Source: Tubulanus polymorphus (taxonomy: Eukaryota; Nemertea; Palaeonemertea; Tubulaniformes; Tubulanidae). Taken from it: DNA of 64,000 nucleotides. Positions 49,701 to 61,384 of the stretch are shown here, piece after piece; position 1 is the first letter of the stretch; each line of letters opens with the position of its first letter. A program made the translations under genes and the position numbers. The DNA is taken from NCBI RefSeq assembly GCF_964204645.1, contig NC_134025.1:3167001-3231000 (forward strand), given 5' to 3'. Below the pieces are notes generated by a model that saw only the letters and a program-made list of their open reading frames with translations, did not search any database and was not told the origin of the DNA.

Positions 49701-52246
49701 AAAACGAAAGATATAAAATGCGAAAAATTTATCCTCTAACTACGAATTTTCGGTCTTCTAAAAACCATTTTCAAGTGATGATAAAGGTTTTTAGATGAAT
49801 ATCGAAATTTTGGAGTTTTCGGAGAATAGATTTTTCACAGTTTCATATCTTTCGTTTTTTTATTGTGGATTTGACATTCACTATTTGACATATAAAAAGC
49901 AAATTCTACATATTCTAAGCTGTTAGGTTTAGTTCACTGCAAGATGGAAAATGGTACGGTTATTTGATTGAGAGTCGTGAAACAAGACAGAAAGAAAGAT
50001 GATTTAACAACAATATTTTCTATTAAATTTTATTCATATCTAGTATTTCTAACGCACGGTATATTGCGTAGTTTACCATTTCAGACTTAGTGCGGTAAGA
50101 TGTTTACCTTGGTCGTCAATATTTGCCCCGGGACAAATAGACATAATACTTCCAAATAGCTATATCGCAAATTCGAATCGGTGACGAAGGAACGCAACGG
50201 CATATCAAATAACATGATACGAAACAAGATATTCGTTACCTATCAACTAACGTCTGACATCGAATTTCGATTAGCCATATAAATCTGCTTAAGCTAATTT
50301 TGGAGCTGTATGCCGCGCCCATCTCAAAGGTAGTTTTCGTTCCCATGAAGGGAAATCTACTTGATACGAAAGATATGAAATAAACCTTCAAAAAATTCAG
50401 AGGGGTCGAACCACATTTGCCGGGATAAACCATGCGCGTAAACCACTACACCACAGATTGTACTGACATACAAAGCATTTTAGGTCTGGTGGTCTTGTCG
50501 ATTGTCGTGGCGACTTAGCTGTTGCTTGGAGTATTTGGACAGATGTCAAAAAGCATTAAAAACATTCAATAAAACATTTGCCATACGATTCTAAACTCTT
50601 GATTTCACAAACGACCGAACTGTGCATTTATAGATTAATTTTCGAAATCAACATTTCAAACCAAATTCTCTTGAAAAAAAAAATGTTTGGACCTTTTAGG
50701 GCTAGCTACTAACGACAGAACGTTGCTTGCAGGGAGAGGATCAGTGATAGGCGATAGTTTATAAATGGAAAATGATGCCATATAGAAAAAACACCTTCAG
50801 CTAGTTGTCAGATGTAATATATTTTATGAATATGATTGTAGAGGTCCGCGCGGCGTATCGTATCGTTTAATCTCGCAGTCGATGTCTGATTCTTTAAAGT
50901 TGTTTCATTTCTAAATATACTATTTCTGATGTGAACTGCGTCAGAAATCTTACATCGATATCCGAACTGTCTTGTTGCCTTCGGCAATGCGATATATTTA
51001 TATAATTCAGTACGAAAATATTTATATTCGTATGTTGTTGCTAATGAAAAAAGGTGCTTAGATTTATATATATATATATTGACGCAAACTCGATTTGCCC
51101 CTCGAAAACATCGATCAGATATTATCCTATCGTCGCATCGCGTGTTCTAAATTGGAAACACCATCATCCGATGTATTTCAGGTAAATTCATCTGGTCAGG
51201 AAAATCATTCAATACACACACGCACATACACTCTCTTTAATAGGTACTATAACTTAATGACCTTATCAATTATTTATTTCAATTATAGAAATTGAATCAA
51301 TTGAATTGATAATCAAATAGAATATCAACTAAAGAAAAAATTTTTTCCACTACTTTGATATCTCTCCCGTGGGCTGAAATGATCACGTTTCCGTTTGATC
51401 GTGGATGTTCTCTAGTTGATATACATCCATGGTTGGATACAAGCTCGACTATAAAGATACCCGGTTTTCGGTAAGTTGGTTGATTTTATGACGTGTCGCG
51501 TCGACGATACAACCATCAAGGATTAGGTATATTGATCATATACTCCCGGTATAAATAATTGTATAACATACACCTGAGGGTGTTGCCGTTTAGAATTATA
51601 AATAGATGATACAAATTGACATGGATGTTGCTAGTCGTTGTCCATCCGTTTTGGTCCGAACTGGTTTTATGAGGCGTGCACTTTAGATGTTGTCATTAGT
51701 AACCGGGGATACTACCTTCTTGGTTATATCTATCTACCTACCTACTCGAAAGAATGTTCGAGCTTTGAATGTATGCTGTCGTCATGGACCTTAGGAATGT
51801 TATGAAAATCGCAAGAAAAGGATTTCCTTCAGTATATTGATGGAACGTGATAGGTGTGTACTTGAATTCATTTTGTTCTCAAAATTTCAGAATGAAAAGC
51901 TAATCTCTCGAGAAAGCAACTTTATTCAACTTCTTAGAGTATATATATTTATATATCATTTTCTGTGTGTATGCCAGGATGTTGAAGAAATAGATTCACG
52001 TTTGTTTCAGAGATGTAGTAAAGTGACAATTGAGAATTTATCCATGTATTATAGACGGTTCAACACGATAAGGAGCATACATTATCACTTAGAGAGTATA
52101 TGTATATAGAGGTGTCATATACTACGCCCTGCTATTCCCAGACGAATTCATACATTCAAGGATTATATCGATGGAAATTAGTTGATTTTTAATGATTATC
52201 TTTCTTGCCATTCAGAAGCCGTTCAGATTGCTGAAAAACCTTAAAC
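46747..52246. other. Intergenic: ZNF106 3' flank and K2P channel upstream region
   Basis: No coding gene was recognised in these 5.5 kb. A repeat-like block gacgtttcgatctcacc...gagatcatcgtcagg stands at 47977-48010. A 39-bp minisatellite lies at 48863-49018. Non-coding exons of the K2P gene may be present but cannot be placed. Confidence 0.45.
48863..49018. repeat. 39-bp minisatellite, exactly four copies
   Basis: The unit begins gttataaatcggtttcgtct, continues tttacagaatcgtataacc, and is repeated four times with single-base changes. Each unit contains a splice-acceptor-like cttttacag. It is unrelated in sequence to the 39-bp repeat at 25850. Confidence 0.95.
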
Positions 52247-54880
52247 ATGCACTGGAAAGTGGTTCTAGTGTTGGCATTTCTTGTTACATTGTACTTGATC
52301 TTAGGAGGAATCGCTTTCCACTACATAGAACATCCAAATGAGACAACCAACCAGGAACAAGCATTAACGGCAAACAAAGAATTTTTAGGTAAGCTGTTGT
52401 TTGTTTTTTTTTTAAATAAATTTATCTAAATGTGTATATGAAAATAAATGATAACACAACTCGTAATTATTTCCTATATATGCGTGTTTACACCATTCTT
52501 AAAACTCCTCAGGCGTCAACACAAGCTACAGTGACGTAGCTACATCATTGCTTCCTCACTTGAAATAGATATTTTTTCTTCGTTTCAGCCAATTTCACGT
52601 GCGTGGATCCAGAAAAATTTTCAGAACTCATTCAAAAAATAATTGAAGCTTATAACCAAGGAATAATAGCTTCCAATGACTCGATGGTCAGCAATAGTAA
52701 CTGGGATATCGTTAGTTCCATATTTTTTTCCACAACTGTTGTCACTACTATAGGTATGTCAACTTTTAAAAAGTGGCCATGTTTTTGTGGTGGTCACTTT
52801 TTAGGAATACCGCGGTGTCTTCTTCAGCATTTGAGATTGTCCACAAATAGCAAAGATTACGATTAAGATATTACAATCCTTTACGACGATATCATGTCAA
52901 TAATAGTACGTTCGGTACACATCTGTTTGGTCTAAACAATTATCTATATTTTCGGGTTCTCCACTATCCAACCCTAAACTGCCGACTTCCCAAATAACCT
53001 TATCCTGCTTTGCCTCGTTTGTCTGTTCAGAGAAGCCGCGTAATCTTGGTTTTACCAACACTTGGTCGGTCGTCCAGTTTGTTCCTTATAGCCTAAAACG
53101 CAATTAGCGTATGAATGATTTAAGGCAGTGCCGGTATAAAAAAATGGCCGGAAACTCGACCTTTGGTGAAATAGAGTGGAATTTGAAATTTATTTGAATA
53201 TTTTTTACTATGTAATTTATCAGTTGAATCCACTGTCGAACAATTAAAGTATGTGAATTCAACGGGACGCTCGAAACTGATAGGTTTTTCTTTTTGTTTT
53301 GTTTTTAGGATATGGACACATAGCCCCGGTTACGCATGGTGGTCGTGCATTCTGTATCATATACGCGCTTATCGGAATACCACTAGTGGGAGCATTTTTA
53401 GCGGGAATCGGTGAAAATATCGCGGAATCGGCACGAGCTCGATATAAACCTGCGGAAGAAAACTCTAAGTGTTCTAAATACAGTCGTATCTGGATAGGAA
53501 TGATCTTTCTGTTTTCCGGTGCCGTCGTATTCATATTCATTCCGTCGATTTTATTCTCATATATGGAACGGTGGACATACGGAGAGGCACTTTATTACTC
53601 TGCAATTACACTCACAACTATAGGATTTGGAGATTTTGTGGCCGGTAGGTTTTAGTATGCAAACTCATCTTTACTTCTCTGAAATATATTTTCTTCAAAT
53701 TTTTAACTTATTTCCTCTTTCTTAAATTGTACATATCTTGTTTATACACATTTTTATTATGATACTTTTGATTGGTTTCGATTGAATAAATCTGTATTTC
53801 TATAATGTGGTATATTAGGTCGCGTACATAATCCCCCTCGACCGGGTATGTACCAAATTCGTAAAAATGTTGTGGTTTTGATCGTCATATGTGCTCAATT
53901 TCCCGAGAAGTTGAATCGATAGAAAGAAAGTTTTTTTTGTCGCAAATTGAATATATCAGGCGGCATTCACTTTAGCTCACCTTTCTTTGTTGTTTAAGTT
54001 CTGTCCAAAATTTCTATTTCGTTTAATTTTGTACTGCACTACACTTTTATGGTTTATGTTCATAAAGCAAAGACCTAAGAAAAATTAATACTGTAACTGA
54101 AATTAACCGAAATATCCGTCTTTGACCCTATGAACTAAAATAAGATATTATCGTAATCGCTTTTTAGGTTTAAGATCGAGTGGTTCACAGCGGATCTGGT
54201 ATAGATTACTCATATCAGTTTGGATCCCGGTCGGTTTGGCGTGGTGTGCGTTACTTATCAATGAATTCAGCGATGTAGTGAAACGATATTTCTCGAAACC
54301 CGAAGTAGAACCGGAAGACGAAGAGGCGAACGAACCCAACCACGTGACCGGAAAGACAAATAATGGCTTCGAGCGGGTAAGTGGCGTTCGATAGACCATA
54401 TAGACAGACATAAAACAATTTAATGTTAACGTGTGTAACTGCATTCCACCGAAGGCAGCCGTATTGTCCAACTGCATTATTTTAGTCGCAGCCAATTGTG
54501 ACTTTAAACGCGATCAGCGTATAGTGACTGTACCGGCAAATCATACACGGGCCAACCGTTCGGCACCGGTGCCAAATGGGTCCGTGCCTGATTGACACGG
54601 CCAAAAACGTTGGCCCATGCCCGTGCCATATTCTAGCACGAATCAATCTAAACAGTGTCGATTTTTTCCACCAGTAACGAGTTAGTGACTTACGCGTCTT
54701 ATGAGGCACGGCCAAATTTGGCCAGTGTGACCCGGGCCAAAACGTTTGTTGCGCTCGAACTCATGCAGGAGACATCGAATTCATTCCCGATAAAAGACAT
54801 CGAATTCATTTCGAATTCATTCGAATTTTTACTTTTAGGATAATCACAAAATGGAATTGAACGATATCGAAAATAAATGA
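52247..54880 (+). CDS. Two-pore-domain potassium channel (K2P, TREK/TRAAK-like)
   Basis: Five exons (52247-52388, 52589-52753, 53309-53644, 54168-54376, 54839-54880) give 297 residues. M1 is at about residues 4-24 (VVLVLAFLVTLYLILGG). The cap holds Asn-linked glycosylation sites (NETT, NFT, NDS). P1 is VVTTIGYGHIAP, with the intron inside the filter codon for Gly. M2 is CIIYALIGIPLVGAFLAGIG, M3 IWIGMIFLFSGAVVFIF, P2 ALYYSAITLTTIGFGDFVAG, and M4 about 224-244. The two filters (GYG and GFG) and the MxWKVV start resemble the TREK/TRAAK group, which carry background K+ current and can be mechanically or lipid gated. The C-tail is short and acidic (EPEDEEANE). The last coding exon has only 14 codons (DNHKMELNDIENK). 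Confidence 0.93.
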
Positions 54881-55289
54881 AGTGAGATCATGCGCATTGT
54901 GACATTGTGATAAGTACTTTTGGTTTGAAAGTTGTGATCTCTGAAAAAGGTTAGTTCTTCCTTGATTTGGTCGAGAGTTGGTCGAGGCCGGGCTGTGCGA
55001 ATTTGACAATTAAAATCGAGGCTAGAATATGAAGAAGTTACGAAGAAACCACGAAAGTGTTTTATGCAGATGATTTATATATATATATATATATAAACAT
55101 TAAGATAATATATTCTATGCTCATATTTATAAACCGCGTACATTCTTGCATAAATCTTCACTTTCTGTTATTATCAACATTTTTTAGAAATATTTATAGT
55201 TTTCAAATTAAAATCACCGCATATTTTAATCGTCTTTTGAATTAATTCGATATCTTTTATTTCACCCGAGTTGTATTGTATATAATGTA

Positions 55290-55295
55290 AATAAA
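55290..55295 (+). other. Polyadenylation signal, K2P channel
   Basis: AATAAA on the plus strand, 410 bases after the stop. Confidence 0.5.
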
Positions 55296-55500
55296 AATAG
55301 AATTATTTTCAAATGTATTTTACTGTGAATTTGTCGTAGCGGTGAGACTTGAGTAGTTTTTGGAAAGGACGTACAGCGACCACATAGCGACCACATGCGT
55401 ATTCTAATAGAAATCGATTGTTCTAGTGGCTAAGTGTCGTACATGAGAATATCAACTTACACATTCATCCGGTAGACACTTCATTTTAGTGACGGATACA

Positions 55501-55506
55501 TTTATT
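55501..55506 (-). other. Polyadenylation signal, carboxypeptidase
   Basis: TTTATT on the plus strand reads AATAAA on the minus strand, 190 bases past the stop. Confidence 0.5.
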
Positions 55507-55695
55507 TCTATCAATCGTTGATACAAATGTGTTAATATTATGATACGAATTGCTAGGTCTCACAGTTCCATCTCCTGTTTACATGAATGATTAATTTGAA
55601 CATAAGAATAGTATCTATAGATAGAAACAAATCTAGAATTATAGATTCGTGCAATTGAGCTGCGATTTAAAACGTGTTTTGAATAAGATTTTGTA

Positions 55696-58600
55696 TCAGA
55701 AATTAGCGACATCGGCGAGAGTTGAAGCAGCAGAGAGAAACGTGTACGTCACGACCGATAGATGTTTCTTGAAAGTCTCCCACCGTTTTTTCTGGTTCGG
55801 GTCATCTTCAATTTCAAACAGAGCGTCAACAAGACCAGGAAGACTTACACCAGAGTAGTTATCAGTTGAACTAGGCGCGTATATTATATGTCTGAAAACA
55901 AAAACAAACTACACTGGTTTCATACGAATGCACTGAATCTATATTTAAAATATTGCATATTTGATTGAAACACGATAAGTCTTGGTAGAGTTAGTTTTTT
56001 TATTTGCTGCTGCCTGATTATTGGTTCTTCACTTGAAGAGACATTCGTCGTATCACCGATGATGGATGACTGGTTACATACCGATCTCTAGGTCGACCTG
56101 GCAGACCATTCGGATCCGTGAAAGCTCGTTCCAATTGCATCATTTGATCACTGGCTTTACGTGCGTCCAAAGGACTGAAAATAAACAGCGATCAATCAAA
56201 ACCCATTCAATAGTATGATTATCGTTATTGGGCGATTGAGTGGCTGTTACTGAAACTTACTTATTCCTGTTAATAGAGGGTAGTAATGAATGGAAATCTT
56301 GGCAGGATTGTGAAAAAATGTCAGCCGCTTCTTTCAAATCAGCTGTAATATTAAAAATATGGTCATTAGAACCATCGCATAGATTCGATTTTGATTAAGA
56401 TCGCACGGCTATCACTTGCCCACAGATATGTTGTGCTTTTCTAACAACGTTCCGTATTCTTTGATAAAGGAATTAACAAATCCAGTTATAGAATTCCCAT
56501 AGTCTCGCACGTCGAATGGCAGTATATACGTATCAGCGATAGATCTCGCAACTTCTCCCCAATACTGAGTTACAGCCGCATGATACTAAAAAAACAAACA
56601 TTCTAATTGAACGATTCAATGAATACCAAACATCTATATAGGTATTACGCTAAATGCTTTACCTTAAACGTCGGATCAATGATATCATTCATCAATGAAA
56701 ATGTCTCATACACGGAATGATACAACGGATAACTAGATAATTTCTTCAATTTCACCTAGAATCAGGAAAACTCGATTATAATCATTATTGAATGTTTTGT
56801 TCTTCTGAAACGAACGGCGTGATATACATATAGATGGCATAGATAGAGGGCATTCAAGCATCGACATGCTCAAAAAGTACAGAAATATACGTTGATGTAC
56901 CTCATCATAAGTATGATAGAAATCTGCACTGGTTATTCCGCACGTTACAAAAGAAGCATAATCGCTACCACTACCCAAAACTAGAATTCTAAATATATTT
57001 TGATAAGATTAATGAACAACCTTGTCATACGTATATCGAGTATCCATACTTGACACCCCTAATTTCGTGATAAACGGAGCATAATCACTACCACTGCCCA
57101 ATATCTGAATACTGCAAAGATAAAACAGCTCCGAAATGCTCCATCATTGTGAAATAATAGATTATTGAAAACCGTCTGATAATCTTACGTTGGTACGGTT
57201 GAGTTTGAAAACTGTGCCCATTTGTCATACAACGTCTTCTTTCCAAAACCTACTTCAGTCGTGTTTGGATTTGGTACCTTCGGAAAATATTGAAATCGCT
57301 TTTCAATTTCATACAAATGGTCATCATTTGAAATAGAAACATCAATGATTTATATTTACTAATTTTGCTGCTTCGTGTAAGACTTTCGAAAGAAGCGGCG
57401 TTCCTTTAACTTGTATGGAATGATTACCTAAAATAAACAGAATGAAATGAAAAGATTGACAAAGATATGAAAAATTAAGTTTTGAAAATATGAGCTCAAT
57501 CATATACTCACCCTGAACTGCGATGTCAACATTAAGGTAAGCTACAGCCCGTTCACCTAGACTCTTAGTGAAATGCTATATATTGAAAGTGAAAAAAAAT
57601 TGAAAGTTGAGTAAAATGGAGCCATATGCAGATTACACACTACAATAAGACATGTTTTTATATTATACCTCAACCCATTCCGTCGATCCAACTAATCCAT
57701 ACTCTTCTGCACCCCAACTACAGAACATCAATGACCTTCGAGGTCTCCATCCTTGAATTATTCGAAATTAATATATATAAAACATTTATCATTTATGATT
57801 CAAGTAATGCGTGGATATGAATCAATGACGAACCTTCTTTTACAAGTTTTCCAAATACGCGGCTGAGTTCGACCATTGCTGCAGTTCCGCTGGTTGGGTC
57901 AACGGCTCCGAAAACCCAAGCGTCTCTATGATTACCTAATAGTACGTATCTGTCAGGCTCCATATCTCCTCTTATAGTTCCGATAACATTATAGACAGTT
58001 TTTATTATATTATACGTTTGAACGTTCAACTGAACTTGCCTGAAAATTAAGGATGAAACATTTACATTGTACATATAGTGGAACCTCGTTATAACGAACT
58101 TACGGAGCCCCTGAGGGGACATGGTTAGAAATAGATATCTTTTTCCGTTCGAACGAAATAATCTTTTCGTGGGAACGAAATGATTTCGTTGGAACGAAAA
58201 AAATTTATATTAATCATGATATCGGGGCTCCGTACGACATCCAGGGGACGTACAAGAAAATATGTTCGTTATAACTTATAATTCGTTTTCGGTATCAATT
58301 TCTTGAACTGTGGTATTAATCACTGAACTTACCATGAACTGTCAACGAATCCAGGTCCAAGTTTGTATTTTATCCCTGGTATGGCACCTTGCCATTTATC
58401 AGGGGCATCCTTACCAGCGAGATTTCTGGAATTTGATAAGACCGAAGAGTATATGATAGATGTCTCTGAAATTATAGGAGCACAAGAATAACATCTGAAT
58501 AAGTCCACACTGATTTGTTATGCCCCGACCTTAGCAATGTCTGTGCATCGTCGTAACCTATCGGATGACTAGGAATTTTCGGGATATCGATATCCTCTTC

Positions 58601-60191
58601 AGAAATACGATATGCAGAAGCTAAAATTGATAGCAAACAATTCAAAACCCGTTTCGTAGAAATAACTACAAACTGGATGTACAAAACGATTTCTTCCCCC
58701 CACGAGTCCCGAATTTTAACATGTCCTTTAGTTTCTAAAACTTACATATCGAAGGATAACCAAGTGTTTGTGGATCTCCCTTGTCTATTAGCAACGTTCC
58801 TCTTTGCACACCTGTGCCGGGTAGCCACCACGTTTCAGGGAATACCTTGACATTTGTATCTGGTGCGTAATTTGCGGGATCACTGTATAAAATCATCCCT
58901 TTACAACCGAACTCCTCCCCAAATTTCACCTAATCAAAGGCAAAATAAACACAGGATTAATCGGAATTTGTTGAACGATACGTTAATCTAATTAGATAAA
59001 AGATGATATAAACAAAGTCATACTTTATCTCCTCTAAATATCATTCCATATCTTGCCAGACAGAGTTTCCCAGATATATCAGTTGTCTTATTTAACCAAT
59101 TGAAATCTTCATAGCGGCCGTAATTCACATAGACAAGCTGACCCTAAAAGATAATTTCCAGACTATCAAATATGAATCATCAATATTTTCAGTTTATCAC
59201 GCAACTGTGTTACGCAGTGATTACTGGCATCAGTAGATTATTATGAGGCACATTGTTAGATATATGAATATTATCAGTTGATGGCAAAATTGATAAAAAA
59301 TTTGTCTATGCTTTATTATTGTACGAATGTTTTTATTGTAAAATGTACATATGTATAATGGAAGAAAGAGAATATATGTGAAAATATTATAGAACGATGT
59401 AACAAAAAGAAATCGTCTTTACGTGTTAAAATGAATCTCAAACTTACTCGTGGATTTCCTGCTACTGAATATGCGTTAAATGGAGGAACAACATCGGGTT
59501 GACTTTGGTCTGGACTCAGCACCTTCTCTGCGAGTTGTGAAGTGAATTTAGCTCTGCCAGTTCCATCATACAGGACGACTGTGTTCGGTTGGGAAGTATT
59601 TGGATAGGACAGCAGAACGTCATAAGGTTGCAATTTTACGTGATCGAACCCATATTCAGTCCAAATATCTCTAATTCGTTCTGCAAGCTCTTTACTACCC
59701 TCGGTTCCTGCGAGGTGTGGATGCAGTGTAAATTCCCTGAAACATAGAATTTATAACAAAATATACATTAATCCATTTAGAATGTTAGTAATTGTTTCTA
59801 ATATCGATCATAAAAGATGAATTCTTCGATTAACTTACTTTAGATTTTGTCTGATTTTTTCAGAATTTATCTCTTTCAATAGTTTTTGTTGTATACTTGG
59901 ATCGCCATCTCTGATGATGTTCTTTGAAACTCCAGATAAGTATGTACCATTTACATTCGAATCACCACGCGCAATAAGTAATCCAATAACTAATCCCAGT
60001 ACAAATATCACTACAGCGCCAATAATCACTGCCAAAGCTACTTTTAGTCTTCGTTGCATCGTTATTTGTTTAGTAGTAGTTGTTCTAACCAGATGAACAA
60101 ATTCTGTGTCTGCCCAATCAAAGTCATCCGAATCAGAACTCTTCTCTGACCTTAATAGGGGCACATCCCCAGTATTTCTATGTCTAACCAT
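55696..60191 (-). CDS. FOLH1: Glutamate carboxypeptidase II-like M28 metallopeptidase
   Basis: Type II membrane zinc peptidase; relatives release glutamate from N-acetylaspartylglutamate or folylpolyglutamate. 17 exons per transcript: 60191-59839, 59736-59448, 59143-59024, 58929-58746, 58620-58530, 58425-58333, 58039-57834, 57751-57669, 57575-57512, 57427-57360, 57277-57189, then 57111-57021 or 56988-56901, 56755-56663, 56585-56420, 56342-56261, 56174-56082, 55891-55696. The product has 786 residues (785 with the alternative exon). The transmembrane helix is at about residues 51-74. Zinc ligands are all present: GNHRDAW (His), DPTSG (Asp), WGAEEYG (Glu, with the catalytic Glu before it), NVDIAV (Asp) and YHSVYET (His). 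VQRG keeps the arginine that binds the substrate C-terminus. The counterpart of Lys699 is Asn while Tyr700 is kept (DNY), so the glutarate sensor differs. One intron (after 56420) starts GC. Confidence 0.95.
56901..56988 (-). CDS. FOLH1: Carboxypeptidase mutually exclusive exon B (no Arg)
   Basis: An 88-nt exon: acceptor tttag, donor gtacat. It encodes [29 protein letters not shown]. It is a diverged duplicate of exon A (57111-57021). It begins at phase 2 and ends at phase 0, like exon A, so only one of the two can be used without a frameshift. It lacks the arginine that exon A retains at the S1 patch. Confidence 0.85.
57021..57111 (-). CDS. FOLH1: Carboxypeptidase mutually exclusive exon A (Arg retained)
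   Basis: A 91-nt exon encoding [30 protein letters not shown]. It aligns with the human LGSGNDF...ARYT segment; the Arg of TRYT is at the place of human Arg536. Acceptor gcag, donor gttgtt (weak). Confidence 0.88.
58076..58281. mobile_element. Pogo/Tigger-like MITE in a carboxypeptidase intron
   Basis: The left end is agtggaacctcgttataacg and the right end contains gttcgttataac, with internal repeated gaacgaaa. AACCTCGTTATAACGAAC ends are typical of pogo/Tigger-type elements. No transposase is present. Confidence 0.55.
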
Positions 60192-61303
60192 TTCCCCTCA
60201 TTGGTCGATTAAATGCGGGTCAACCAATAGAATTCAATTGAAGGATATCGTCTTACTTTTTTATAGCACGATATTCACCGCCGAAATGTATCCTATTTCC
60301 ACTACTAGTTGCCACTAGTTCAAAAGACCATTCCTAGCATATTTGACGATTATCTTATGCATTATTTCGTTGGAATTAATTGATGAAAAGCTAAACGTCT
60401 CAGACTATCCAAATGATTAGCCAACATCGAGATATCAAGAGAATATCTATTTAGCTATGTCACAATGCTGTGGTGTGCATATGGTAGTAGTATGACGTGT
60501 GTCACATGCTATATACTGGTAGGTGCCTCGCGTTCGTTTAATTTGCTTAAAAATAAGAAATGTCTGATACGATATGCAAATACTTCAGTATATATTGTTC
60601 ACAAATATTTCAACAACTGGATTAAATGCAAAATTTGCCACAATTCGTTCCAGCGCAGGGTCCGACTGTGAGTCTTTATCCCGAGTAACCCGGGGGCCCG
60701 GTCGTAGGAAGCTCGAGGCCCAGGTACGCTGAGAACTAGGCATACTGCTGGGGATTTTTAATTACTATAATGACGAGGTAAAACTTCGCAATGAATCGCG
60801 AAAGAAGGGTAAAACCTTGAAATATTGTAATGTTAAAATTTGATAAAAATCCGAAATTTCGGGGTTTTCCTAAAAACCATATAACGTCAGGTTTTTATTG
60901 AAAAATCGAAAATTCGGATTAGCCTACCTAATTTTAACATAACGAAATTTTCAGTTTTTTGGCTTTGTGATGGTGGGAGTTGTATCTTTAATATAATGTC
61001 CAGTATCTGTTTTGACGGTGTCCTGGCACCCGCCGCCGGCGCTTCACTGATTGCAAGAAATCCATTTCCGTGTTTTCCATGATATATCCAATTCCGTGTT
61101 TTATGAAAATGTTGAGTTAAGTCCTAATCCATGTTTTATGTTTTACCTGTAATGATAACTACCGAAAGAAACACTACCAAACATTTAAAAAAAACATTAA
61201 TTTCTGATAAATGAAGCTAATTTCGTGTATCTGAGGATCCGTTTTGACGTATTTAGATACTTTTCGGTTGATATTTGATTAAAGTTTGATTAATTAAGCG
61301 TTA
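60192..61303. promoter_or_regulatory. Head-to-head interval between the carboxypeptidase and NOVA
   Basis: The 1.1 kb between divergent starts must hold both promoters. A c/g-rich patch (cgggggcccgg, cgccgccggcgc) appears near 60690-61040. No TATA box was found. Confidence 0.4.
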
Positions 61304-61384
61304 ATGGTTTTTCCCGATGATTCGGTAATTTCCGGATTTGCGTCACTAGTCTCTAATGTCATTCGCGAAGTGTTCCGAACAATT

